Shown: positions 49,570 to 59,500 of the stretch, piece after piece | How the letters are laid out: the number at the start of each line of letters is the position of its first letter | Numbering within the stretch: the stretch's first letter is position 1 | Assembly (NCBI GenBank): GCA_963576785.1 | Contig: OY756145.1 | Coordinates: 2,170,001-2,234,000, forward strand | Direction: 5' to 3' | DNA: 64,000 bases | DNA from: Chlorophyllum brunneum | Taxonomy: Eukaryota; Basidiomycota; Agaricomycetes; Agaricales; Agaricaceae | Position numbers and translations under genes: made by a program | The notes under the pieces: generated by a model | Seen by the model: the letters and a program-made list of their open reading frames with translations, nothing else | Databases searched by the model: none | Told to the model about the DNA's origin: nothing

Positions 49570-51447
49570 TTATTTCCTCCCAAAAAAACCACCAAATCCC
49601 GTTCTCTTCTTCTTCACGACATTCCCAGAATCTTTACCGACGTCCATTTTGATATCACCATCCTTGTCCATCATCATCATCCCGGCCCATTCCCTACATT
49701 TGTCCAAATCATCCAGAGGATCTAGAGATGCGATGATGATTTTTCCTTGTTGAGGTTTTTCTTCATTCACAGGGGTAGGAAGAGCAACTTTAGGAATCCG
49801 ATGAACAACTGGTTTTGGCGCAAACGAAGCCTCAACAAATTCCCTCCTAGCCTCGGCGACAACACCGGCTGATAATCCAGACATGCACACAGACCCAGAC
49901 ATAGTCGTCCTGGAAACAGCCACTGACGATGGAGTCTTCCCAGCTTCAACTTTCTTCCACCCGGCGCTTGTCGGAGCAAGTTTCAAAGGCGCAGGTCTCC
50001 TCTTCACTTTCTTTCCTTTGCTAGGACCAGGTGGAAGAACGAATGTAGAGGAGAAACGTGCAGATCTGGGTGTGCGAGGAGTGCGAGGGGAGCTATAGGG
50101 TGATGACGGTGACGACGATGACGATGGAGTGTTGCGTGAAGGGGTGGAAGGAAATCCAGGGGATTTTGGTGAGATGCGGATCTGAATTCCAGGAGAGCGA
50201 GGACCAAATGCGGCTACGTCGATGAGGAATTCAGGTTTGCGGAGGTGTTTTGCAGCTCGGCGAGGACGGGAGGGAAGAGAAAGGACACTCAAACCTGGTG
50301 CGATAGGGGAAGATTTCCTGAATGGTGACTTTGGTGGCATAGTGATTGAAAGCACGATGTCTTCAGGACCACATTGTGTCTCCTCGGCAGGTGAAATGAG
50401 GTACCGCGGGTCCAAATCCGAATCTTGGGTCGACACGCTCTCGCGTTTAGACTCTGCCAAGTCGACGATCCCAGTCTTGGGGGAGGCTTCGTCCTCGTTT
50501 TTGACATTGCCAAACTTGACCCATTGACCGTGAGTAGCATTTTCACCAGTAAGATCCCCGCCAAGAAGATGAGCATATTCCATCTCTTCATCCTGGTCCA
50601 ACCACACACCACCTTTTCCATCCCTGTAAACATCACCAACACCGGATTGACCACCGGCAGCACGAGCTTGTGCTTCCATAACTTTGCGAACGTTACTCTC
50701 TACCGAACCACCATCAGTGAATTGCATCAAAGCAATTTCATTCGCAAGAGGTGGGGGAGGGCGAACATGAGCGTATTTAACCTTTTTACGCTTAGCAATG
50801 AGCTCAGCGCGGGCTCGGATACCCATGGCTGTAGTTTTGGTCGGTGAAGGGAGGGCAGCTGCACGGGACGTGGACTTTGCTCGGGGGCGAAGGATGGCCA
50901 GAGAACGAAATCGTTTGATAGTACGCGTGGTTTTCTTTGGGGAAGGGGGTTGGATGGCGGCGGTAGGGGGTGTAGCAGGAGTGTTCATGACACCAGTGCG
51001 AACAAGGTGAGAGGGCGTAGACGGAGTTTTAGGCGGGACGTGAACAAAGACAGAAGTATAGCCAAGGACGGAGAGATTAATATCTATATCCTGAGCAGAA
51101 GTAGGGGTGTGAATTAAGCCGGACAAAGAGCCAGAAGGGGCACGAGAGTGCGAGATGGACGGACGCCTGCCGATACGAGTGAGGGAAGAACGACGGGAGC
51201 TAGAGGTAGATGGACGACGGTGGGGAGACCGAGGAGCAGGAGAACCGGGCTGGACAAGAGCGGCCCAGGCTGCGATGTTATTCGTAGAACGGCAAAGAGG
51301 GGGACTTGGAGGAATGGTACCAGACAAAGCAACAGGTATAGAGGGAGGGGCCTGAGTAGGTCTCTTCTTTTGAGGGGGAGGTCTCGCGAGGAAGGAATAG
51401 CGGGCGGCCCTGATAACCTTCTCGTTGCTTATTGTCTGCACAGCCAT
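49570..51447 (-). CDS. Unrecognised 625-residue protein, single exon
   Basis: An uninterrupted 1,878-bp ORF starts at an ATG and has no obvious introns, unusual in this window. I do not recognise a family. Most of the protein is Ser/Pro/Arg-rich and probably disordered, with many SP/TP sites (PRTPRTPRSARFSS) and basic patches (KKVKRRPAPLK, KKTTRTIKRFR). Ordered-looking islands are NEKVIRAARYSFLARPPP near the N-terminus, IRARAELIAKRKKVKYAHV, DGKGGVWLDQDEEMEYAHLL near the middle, and DLDKCREWAGMMMMDKDG with a C-terminal KKKRTGFGGFFGRK. Codon use is coherent and long shadow frames are short, so it is likely a real gene. Nuclear or cytoskeleton-linked regulation by phosphorylation would be only a guess. 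An upstream non-coding exon cannot be excluded. Confidence 0.75.
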   Translation of the reverse strand: MAVQTISNEKVIRAARYSFLARPPPQKKRPTQAPPSIPVALSGTIPPSPPLCRSTNNIAAWAALVQPGSPAPRSPHRRPSTSSSRRSSLTRIGRRPSISHSRAPSGSLSGLIHTPTSAQDIDINLSVLGYTSVFVHVPPKTPSTPSHLVRTGVMNTPATPPTAAIQPPSPKKTTRTIKRFRSLAILRPRAKSTSRAAALPSPTKTTAMGIRARAELIAKRKKVKYAHVRPPPPLANEIALMQFTDGGSVESNVRKVMEAQARAAGGQSGVGDVYRDGKGGVWLDQDEEMEYAHLLGGDLTGENATHGQWVKFGNVKNEDEASPKTGIVDLAESKRESVSTQDSDLDPRYLISPAEETQCGPEDIVLSITMPPKSPFRKSSPIAPGLSVLSLPSRPRRAAKHLRKPEFLIDVAAFGPRSPGIQIRISPKSPGFPSTPSRNTPSSSSSPSSPYSSPRTPRTPRSARFSSTFVLPPGPSKGKKVKRRPAPLKLAPTSAGWKKVEAGKTPSSVAVSRTTMSGSVCMSGLSAGVVAEARREFVEASFAPKPVVHRIPKVALPTPVNEEKPQQGKIIIASLDPLDDLDKCREWAGMMMMDKDGDIKMDVGKDSGNVVKKKRTGFGGFFGRK

Positions 51448-51803
51448 GTGAAAGATGAAAGATTAAGTGTCGGACTAGCCGGCTAGAAAGAAGGTGAGCT
51501 TGAGGATAGTGGAGAGAGGGAGATACAGACTGGAAGAAATGTAGGGTTGAAAGATCCACTCTCTGACTGCTCAGCAGTACTGTGAATGGGATAAGGAGGG
51601 CCAGGCTGCCTGCCATGTTTATATCGGATGGGTGGACAAAAGCACAATAGACTGAACGCGTACAAAGGCGCGCAAACAGTCTATTGTTGACTTCCCTGTA
51701 TTGTCCAAAAAAGGAGCGGGGCATACCAATTGTGTCGGCCCACGCACAACTATTGTCCTTCACGTCAACTATGGTACAAGGTATACGCGACCAGAAATCC
51801 GCC
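51448..51803. other. Spacer between two minus-strand genes
   Basis: It holds the 5' region of the unrecognised gene and the 3' region of the zinc-finger gene. ORFs here are extensions or shadows, and no independent gene is supported. Confidence 0.45.
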
Positions 51804-53094
51804 TCATCGAGTTCCCCCTCTCCCGCCTCGCCGACCACGCCCACCTCGTCCCCGCCCCCCAGACGGAGGAAGGAGGACGACATCACCGCCCTCTTCAGAC
51901 ACGTCCATCGCTACCGCTGCTCCAACGGATGCAGTCACTCGGTGTCCTCTTTTCACTCCTCGGCCTCTTTCACTTCCTAATTGTGTCGTGTCTGCACTCG
52001 CCCTTCTCTGATGCCCACCAGAAGGAGTACTCGGTGCTAGTGCTGGTGCTGGTGGCACGATTCCGCCCCTGCCGCCCCTTCCCCTCGTTCCTAGACCTCC
52101 ACCGCGACCACCGCGACCGAACCTGATGGAGGGCGGTACGAGTGAGAGCGAGCTCATGCCATCGGCTAGCGCATCCACATCTGCACTCGCGTTGGTCCTC
52201 GCATTTGCACCACGCGGTGGACTAGCAGGGTGCAGCGACTTCACGTTTGGCCTCGGCGTCCTCTCTAGTTCTTCCATGTCCACCTCCTCTCCCTCGTCTT
52301 CACCCGAACTCGAGTCCGAGTCCTCATTCTCCACGGCCATTCTATCGCCTCTATCCTTATCTTTCTTCTTTTCATCCCGGCTATCCCGCGCTTTCCATTC
52401 ACCCCGGACCATGCTTGCTCCCTCGCCCCATTTCTTCAACAATCCCCCAATACCTTTGTTCGTCACTGCGAAAAAGAATTCTTTAGGGTACTTGTGCGCT
52501 TCAATCATATGCAGACGCCGCGCTTTGGGCGTTTGGAATAATCGGGAACATGTCTGCACCATGCACCCGAACTGATAATGCGATCTATAGTGAGTAATGG
52601 CCTCTGAATTCGAGCATAGAAATCATACGCACGATCTTCTCCCCATGTTCCTTGCGCGCCGCCGCGAGAGGATCATGACACTCTGTCTGGTGCTGCGAAT
52701 CACCGTTCATCAGTCCACCACCAATGGTAATATATAATCTACTCACCAACTCCAGTAGTTTCGCCTCGGGAAACACACACCCGCATCCAGGCTGCTCGCA
52801 CACATGTGCGTGATATGTAGCATAATGCCTCTCCAACTCCTTCGAATTCGCAAGTGTAATAGGGTGTCGATTACATGTCGGAGGAAGTGTGCACAGAATC
52901 GAACGATGCAATTTCTCACCCTCACCACCTTTGGAGACGTCGTCAGGTGAATTGGACGATCGCGCGATCTTAGTTTCGGGAGATGACATCGATGACGACG
53001 ATGACGGTGATGTTGAAGAGGTTGTTGGGCGGCGAGAGGGTGTTTGTGCTCTTGTGCGTTTACCTGTCGTTGGTGGTGGTACTGGTGTCGCCAT
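51804..53094 (-). CDS. C2H2 zinc-finger protein, ZNF511-like
   Basis: Exons 53094-52747, 52692-52633 and 52571-51804 give 391 residues. Three spaced finger-like units read LCTLPPTCNRHPITLANSKE with ELERHYATYHAHVC, EQPGCGCVFPEAKLLELHQT with ECHDPL, and FGCMVQTCSRLFQTPKARRL followed by HMIEAHKYPKEFFFAVTNKG. The order and the terminal HKYPKEFFF match the ZNF511 family, found across eukaryotes but poorly characterised. The C-terminal 180 residues carry an acidic patch (DSDSSSGEDEGEEVDMEELE) and an RGG-rich tail (FGRGGRGGGLGTRGRGGRGG), which suggests RNA binding and arginine methylation. An in-frame ATG at 53166 offers a longer start; I chose 53094 as closer to family length. Both introns are 54-61 nt. 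Confidence 0.8.
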
Positions 53095-53237
53095 TGATCT
53101 TCTGGAGGTGTAAGATTGCACTTGGATGGTGGGTGTCCTGAAAGGACTGTGTGGGCAAGAGATCATGACAGAACCTTATGCCAGCTTCGGAGTGTCAAGT
53201 CAGATCCATAAGACCTCATCTTACTTATCGTTCATGT

Positions 53238-53334
53238 GCCCCATGGCTGAGTTGGTTACAGCGTCCGACTGTTATTTCTAGGCATTGCCAAGGAACAAAA
53301 TCGGAAGGTCGTGAGTTCGAGCCTCACTGGGGCA
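53238..53334 (+). tRNA. tRNA-Asn (anticodon GTT) with a 25-nt intron
   Basis: The acceptor is GCCCCAT with CTGGGGC (the last pair mismatched) and the discriminator is A. The D-arm A-box is TGGCTGAGTTGG, and the anticodon stem TCCGA/TCGGA with loop C-T-GTT-A-A gives anticodon GTT. The T-arm GTGAG/CTCAC has B-box GTTCGAGCC. The intron at about 53275-53299 follows position 37, the canonical site for eukaryotic nuclear tRNA introns. Removing it leaves a standard Asn tRNA. Confidence 0.92.
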
Positions 53335-53520
53335 GGCCCTGACATTTTTGCCTTTCTCCATAGTCCCCGTACCCTGCCTCTCCAGTGCCTGCCAATTCCA
53401 TGTGCAGATTTTTGTAGAACATACCAGAGTTGGTCTGACTCGTTCCGAGTTCATTTAGCAGGGCCATTTGATCTGGGCCTGACGCGTGACTCTTCCCGGT
53501 ACCACCACATCCACAACCCG

Positions 53521-55220
53521 ATGTCTCCCAAGAGCAAATGGGACCAACCAGCCCCTACCGACGACAAACCCGTGAATGACGGCAATGGCAAGAGTGCTAC
53601 CGATGCCGCCGCCGCTGCAGCTGCCATTGCTGCCAAAATCGCTGCTCAGTTCGCGTCTGGTGTTCTAAAAGATGAAGCTGCCTTTCAAAAAGATATCGAT
53701 ATCAATGACGTTCGTAATCGATACATGTTAACCAAGGGGTCTACGCAACAACAGGTATGTATTCTTCACTTCCAGATCCCTTCGGTTGAGGAGTTGGTTA
53801 TAGTTCGGAAATTCACCGGAGTACTAACGAATTCATTCTTGTGTGTGTGTTTTCTCTGCGGGTCCCGTAGATCCAGGAAGAAACGGGTGCGTCGGTCAGC
53901 ACGAAAGGAGTGTGGTATCCTGACCGGAGCAAGGCCACCGAGAAGGATCCTCCATTATATCTCCACATCACCGCTGCAACTCAAGAAACTTTACAAAAAG
54001 CTGTTGATAAAGTTGATGAACTTTTGAATTTGGATCTTGGACCACTTGTTGAGGATAAAAAGGATCGACTGAGAGAGAAGGTTAGTTGTCAACGTCGTTC
54101 TTTTTTTCGAAAAAGTTGTTGACGCTGTTGGGGATTAATAGCGTAGATGGCCTGAAGAGAAACTTACTGTTGGCTTAGAGTCCATCAGGAATTTTAATGT
54201 TCGGGCCAAAGTCGTTGGACCCCAAGTATGTCATACTTCTCTTGCTGTAAAACTGATTTGTTCATCATCACATAGGGCTCTTTTGTTAAATACATCCAAC
54301 AAGAAACCGGCACGCGCGTACAAATCAAGGGTTTCGGTTCAGGTTTTATTGAACAAGAAACAGGTCGAGAAAGCGAAGAGCCTCTATACATCCATATCAC
54401 GTATGCCTTTCCCTCGCATTTTCCTCTGATCCGTGTGAAACTAAATTACACGTTACAGTGGACCAGATGAGGCTCAAGTCCAACGAGCCAAAGTTCTCAC
54501 TGAAGATTTACTCCTAGTCGTCAGACAAGAACACGCGAAAACTCAACATTCAGTTCAACAGCAACAAATGGAACTGCATCAAGCCCAAGCACAGTACGCT
54601 GCATACAGTGCCATGGCAGCGGTAGGTGTCTTCATTATACTGTCTCAAGAGAAGAACTTTTTTTCTTTTTCTCTCTCTCTCTACTTTCATCCACCGCGTT
54701 GAATGGAATGCTAATTAGTCCTCTAACTAACCCTTCCGCCCCTCCCACCCATTTCCCTCTCCCTGTCGCCTCTTTTCTATTTTGTCGTAATTGATCTACA
54801 GGGATATGCACCCCCACAACCATCCAATGCACCTCCACCACCTCCTGGCGAACAACCACCACCACCTGATGGAGCTCCAGCACCTCCCCCACCACCAGGA
54901 GGAGCTTACGGCCCCTCTCAGAGTGCACCACCCCCTGGATCTGATCAAGATGCTTTCGCTGCTTATTGGTACCAACCTCCTCTTCCTATCCTCTCTCGAG
55001 CTAAAACTTCCACTTTTTTAGGTCTGCTTATGGTTACGACGTGAACTCACCCGAATTTAAAGAATGGGCCGCTAGTCAACAAGCCCAATATACGCAATAT
55101 TATTCCCAACAAGGATACGATGCTGGTGCTGGTGCTGGTGCCCCCGCTCCTCCTGGCGGCGCGCCTCCACCACCTCCACCAAGCTCCGGTGATGCCCCTC
55201 CTCCACCTCCTCCATCATAA
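53521..55220 (+). CDS. KH-domain RNA-binding protein, KHDC4/BLOM7-like
   Basis: Exons 53521-53754, 53871-54080, 54142-54225, 54276-54400, 54459-54621, 54802-54968 and 55022-55220 give 393 residues. The N-terminus has an Ala-rich helix (DAAAAAAAIAAKIAAQF). The first KH-like unit is DINDVRNRYMLTKGSTQQQI, QEETGASVSTKGVWYPD, PPLYLHITAATQETLQKAVD. The second is FNVRAKVVGPQGSFVKYIQQ, ETGTRVQIKGFGSGFIEQET, EPLYIHITGPDEAQVQRAKV with the GPQG loop. The C-terminus is Pro/Gly/Tyr-rich and includes a conserved-looking segment (FAAYWSAYGYDVNSPEFKEW). KHDC4 associates with the U2AF/PRPF19 side of the spliceosome in animals; a splicing role is inferred. The start sits 186 bp after the tRNA-Asn gene. The apparent upstream frame extension runs through the tRNA and was discarded. 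Confidence 0.9.
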
Positions 55221-55403
55221 TCGGTAGGATATCTGGGTCGTTGTACGATGCTTTTTATATAGCTTTCAGGAGTCGTAGTTCACCATGTCATCAAGGTTCG
55301 AGAATGATCTTTTGTTATAATCTACTACTGCTGCACTTTCGAGAATCCTTCTCTTCCAAAAAAACTATATACCCCCTTCGATGTTCAAAATTTCTTCCAA
55401 TGT

Positions 55404-55917
55404 TCAACCCAACCTCTCCGACTTACCAGCATATTCAAACCACTTTGGTAAATCATCCTTAATTTCAAACACTCGTGTTCCATAAAACATATGGAACTCT
55501 GGTTTGAGATCTTCCCAATCCTTAAACCTCCCTTCTTCATCTCTCTCAAGATGACTTCCCCACACACTCCACCTATCACCTTTCTCATGAAATGATGCAG
55601 GACAAGCACCACAGTTCTTACACCTCCACCGTTTCTTCCATGGTTTCACATCAACAGCATATAAATCAAGGGAACCATACACCGGTTCCTCATGCGTCCA
55701 TTTGAATGCCTTTGCAGGGAAGTGGATCGTATGAATGAATGGAGATCCTAGAAAGACTCATAAATCGCTTTTGAGCGCCGATCAGAACTCCAATAAACAT
55801 ACCAGTCAGCCTCTGACATAACGTACAATGACAATATGCGCTAAGGAGTGGTTTTCCTGTAGCTTCCCATCGAATGGACCCGCAATAACAGCTTCCCTTG
55901 TACACTTTCTCTGACAT
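55404..55917 (-). CDS. GFA-family zinc protein (CENP-V/formaldehyde-activating enzyme-like)
   Basis: Exons 55917-55803 and 55747-55404 give 152 residues. The zinc-binding pattern of the Mss4-like fold is complete: GSCYCGSIRWEA, CHCTLCQRLTGSPFIHTIHF, and WRCKNCGACPASFHEKGDRW, followed by VWGSHLERDEEG and EFHMFYGTRVFEIKDDLPKW. Family members were named after glutathione-dependent formaldehyde-activating enzyme, but that activity is doubtful for most; animal CENP-V belongs here too. Fungal genomes carry many copies with unknown substrates. The protein is cytosolic with no signal peptide. It is convergent with the KHDC4-like gene, 183 bp stop to stop. Confidence 0.88.
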
Positions 55918-56542
55918 CTTGTGTGTCTGGATAGTAGTGGGGATTGCACTGCCGTATATCCAAGGAACCCTCAAATGTAACCCGAATCATCCATGAACAA
56001 AGATGCGTAAACGTTTGCACATGTCCACTTTCCCGAAAGATCCACCGGCGTAATGCAGGAGGCCGAGGGTGATAGTAATTATAGGTACTGGAAACAAACA
56101 AACGGACCTAGTCTTGCCGTTGGAGAGGCTTTGTAAGGGGTGAGAATAGATGATTAGGCGACGAGTCATGAACCTCAATGACATCAATCACCGCTAGGAG
56201 GTTGGGCCCGAACATCAGTGCATTGGTATGCCCCGAAGGACGCTGGCGATGGTCACAAGAACAAGATTGTGTTCAAATAAGTAATCCTTGAAAAAGAGAG
56301 GTCAACGTATGGAAGGCATCTTGGCAAAACTGCGCAAAAGTCCAGGGTGCACAAATCGGGCCCACGAAAAGGAGAAAAGAGGGATTGAAGATTGATTATC
56401 CAAAGGAACGACATATCTACCATAGCCGGACCGATTACCGCGCACGTCAGGTGCAAACAGGGAGAGTTGATTAGTATCATACATATAAAACCGGAAAAGA
56501 GAACGAAGGAATCATAAGATCATCAATCATAACGAGATCCTA
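55918..56542. other. Spacer between the RhoGEF 3' end and the GFA gene start
   Basis: Both genes are on the minus strand. Only short ORFs without recognisable relatives occur. The region presumably holds the GFA promoter and the RhoGEF 3' UTR. Confidence 0.45.
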
Positions 56543-59500
56543 TCATGACCTCCAGGAATTCGAAGGCTGGGAGTAATGCGACGGGTGTGTGCTAGTTGTG
56601 ACAGAGGGCGTATAGAAGCTGCCATTTGTGCCCGAGTTGATAAGTGTTGATGCTTCGGATTTTGAAGGAGGAACGGGGGGGTACAGGGGGACGGTAGGGA
56701 TGAGTTCGAATACGCATTGTGCAATGGCTTTCGATCGAGGGCCACCCACGGGACTTTGGTCGGGGTTGGTCATTACAGCGTGAACTTGAGCTTCTTGTCC
56801 CATGTCCTCACTGATGGTTGCAGGTATCGAGAGGTTCGTGCTCACCCCTCGGCCATCCCATATGCAGCGAATATCATTTCCGGGGATAATTTGAGCCAAT
56901 CGTCCGGTGTCGACGTGTCGTACTTCAATGAACCGAGAATCGAATAGGAGAATGTAGGGATGATGGAGTGCGACACGTTCCGCAGTACCTTCCCACTCAA
57001 TCGTTCCAGCAGAACGGCTGGGGTCACCATGTTTGTCGACGTAAACGCCGAACTCTGCGCAAAAGCTCATCAGTTCTGCATGAAGGACTCTTTGAGTTGA
57101 AGGTTCTCACCGTCATAGCAGAGCAGGAACTCGTCATCCGATGAGCGGAACATTCCCATGGGTCGGCAAGACTCGCATCGTTTAGCAAGATGGCCCAAAC
57201 GAGGGTCCTCTCGCTGGGGAATCGTTACACTATTGAAACTATAGGTACATAGTTAGCAACGTTGTGGGGTTTATCTCGAATAAGCCTTACTCATTGAGGT
57301 CCATTATCTCGAAACCCTTGGCACACAGGATGGCAATCCTCGCTTTCAGGAAGATGAGGTCATAGGACTCGGATGGTAGGAAGAAGTCTCGGTAAACCCG
57401 GAACCACTCCGACTTGGTGGAACGGAATCCAAGTCGAGATCCTAGGCCAACCGGGGCTTTGACTCGTTCATTGATCTTGTCACCCACAGGTTCCAGGACT
57501 CGGAAGATGCTGTCCATCTAGTGACGAGTGAGTAATTAATGTCTCGGACAAATGACTATTCTCACATTTTTCTTCTTCATGTAAACAATCAAAGTCCGGC
57601 CATGCAGGGTTCCAACACTAAAGAAGTGGACATCTTTGGTCCCATTGAGTTTCTGAGGGACGTTTTGATGGGCTAGGTGGGGTGAGGAAGGCACTAGAGC
57701 CTCGATATGATAGGCAAACAGCGACTAGAAGAACGTCAGTCCGGGCATGGGACCAGAGCTCCTCAAGCTTACTTTATCCGCGAGGACCAGGAAGATACCA
57801 AACTCTTCTAGCATAGCACACTGTGTGACCTGTCTGAGATGTAGGACGCGACGCAACGCTGGGATGGACATGAGCATGGAACTGAAGTCAAGGTTTAATA
57901 CAACTTGCATCTGGGATCATGACGAAAACCGATCCACACTCCTTCAGCACAACCAACAGCGACGAGCCTACGGCCATCGGGTGTGTCTACGATACAATTA
58001 GCATTCACGCCAACTCAGACTCAAAGTACCGATACTTACTGAAGGGTACGGAACAAGTAACCTTGCCTGTAAATGCATTATCCTGGTTCCAGGCAGGCCC
58101 AGAGGCAGGTGTCGTCATCGAGGGTACCAAGAACGTATCAGCGCTCAAGGTCTCAACCTCAAACACCTTATTACTCTCCTGCACGGCCTTGTGCATAGCC
58201 AGTGCATGGCCAAGCTTTCCTTGCCACTCTGAACGAGACTGAGACGTCTCAGCATAAAGAATATATGCCCCTCCTGTACGTCCGTTATGGTGCAACGTCA
58301 TGGAATAGACGTATCTAGAATCTGTCGCAGTGTCTGGTGACGCGTTCGAGGTGGGCGTTTCATTTCGTTCTCCTCCACGAAGACCACGAAGAAGTCCTGC
58401 ACTCCGCTGTGTCGGTGGGTCTGTAAAATTGACAAGGGTGAGGAGATCGAGGGGGATGGGTCTCTTGTAGACCATGTACTTCATCACGCCATCCTTTTCT
58501 TTCGGTTTCGTCATCACCACTGTATATAGGTTAAGCCAAAGGCGTAACGATGTAGACACCAAACTCACGATAATTGTCAAAGAGTAGCACGAACAACTCG
58601 CTCCATCCACTCCATTCAAGTCCACCATCAGGCTGGCGTAATAACTTCCCGGAATGTACAAGTTGTCGCTTCTCGTCGAGTAGATCCATATCCTAAGTGA
58701 TCATGTATCAGCAGCCACCCATAACACATCAACATGAAAATAAAATTTACAAAGGTCTCGCCATGCTTGAACACCAAGTTGGCATTATACCTCCACAACT
58801 CGACCTTCGTCTTAGCATCCTGGACACCGGGCTCTGTTTCCTTTCCAAGGGACTTGATGGCTTCAATAACGCTCGGTATGGCAACATGGTCCTCGTGTCC
58901 CTCAGTAGAGTTACCCATGATATCCTTGAGGAGTAATTCATAACGCAGAAGACGTGGAATTGGACGATTGATAAAGTTCTTCATGTCCAGCCTATGAGCA
59001 TCGGGATGCCGGGTACATGCCTGAAAAGCCCTTAGAATGATCCCTGTTTCAAGGCATAACAAAACTGGCTGACCTCAACAAAACCCTTAAACGCGGGATT
59101 ATTAGCCATCTCGTCGTCAATTCGATACGCCGCGATGGGATAATTCGGGATATATTCCAAATATGCATCCCGGAAATTCAGTGCAGCATCAAACATTGCG
59201 GCGGTGATACTTGTCACGCAGGGGTGTTCCTCTTGTTGTATCTCATGGAACTTCTCCACAAGTCGACGATGATACTCGTAGATATCCCAATAGTTGTGGA
59301 AAACGTCACCAATGAACTGTTCCAAGCGGTTCCTTGGAATGATGGGGGGATTGGCGGCGCGCAAGGGTTCGACGTACATCTGTACAGATATTGAGGGATG
59401 GTTTTGAGCTTTGGGGCTCGAAGAGTACGCACCATCTTGATATTCTCCAAATCCTTCACATATGCCATTTCTCCCTTAATGAGCTCAAATATAACCCTAT

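Noticed and set aside
53311..53520. N-terminal extension of the KHDC4-like ORF
   Set aside because: It runs out of the tRNA-Asn gene. The ATG at 53521 starts the recognisable protein.
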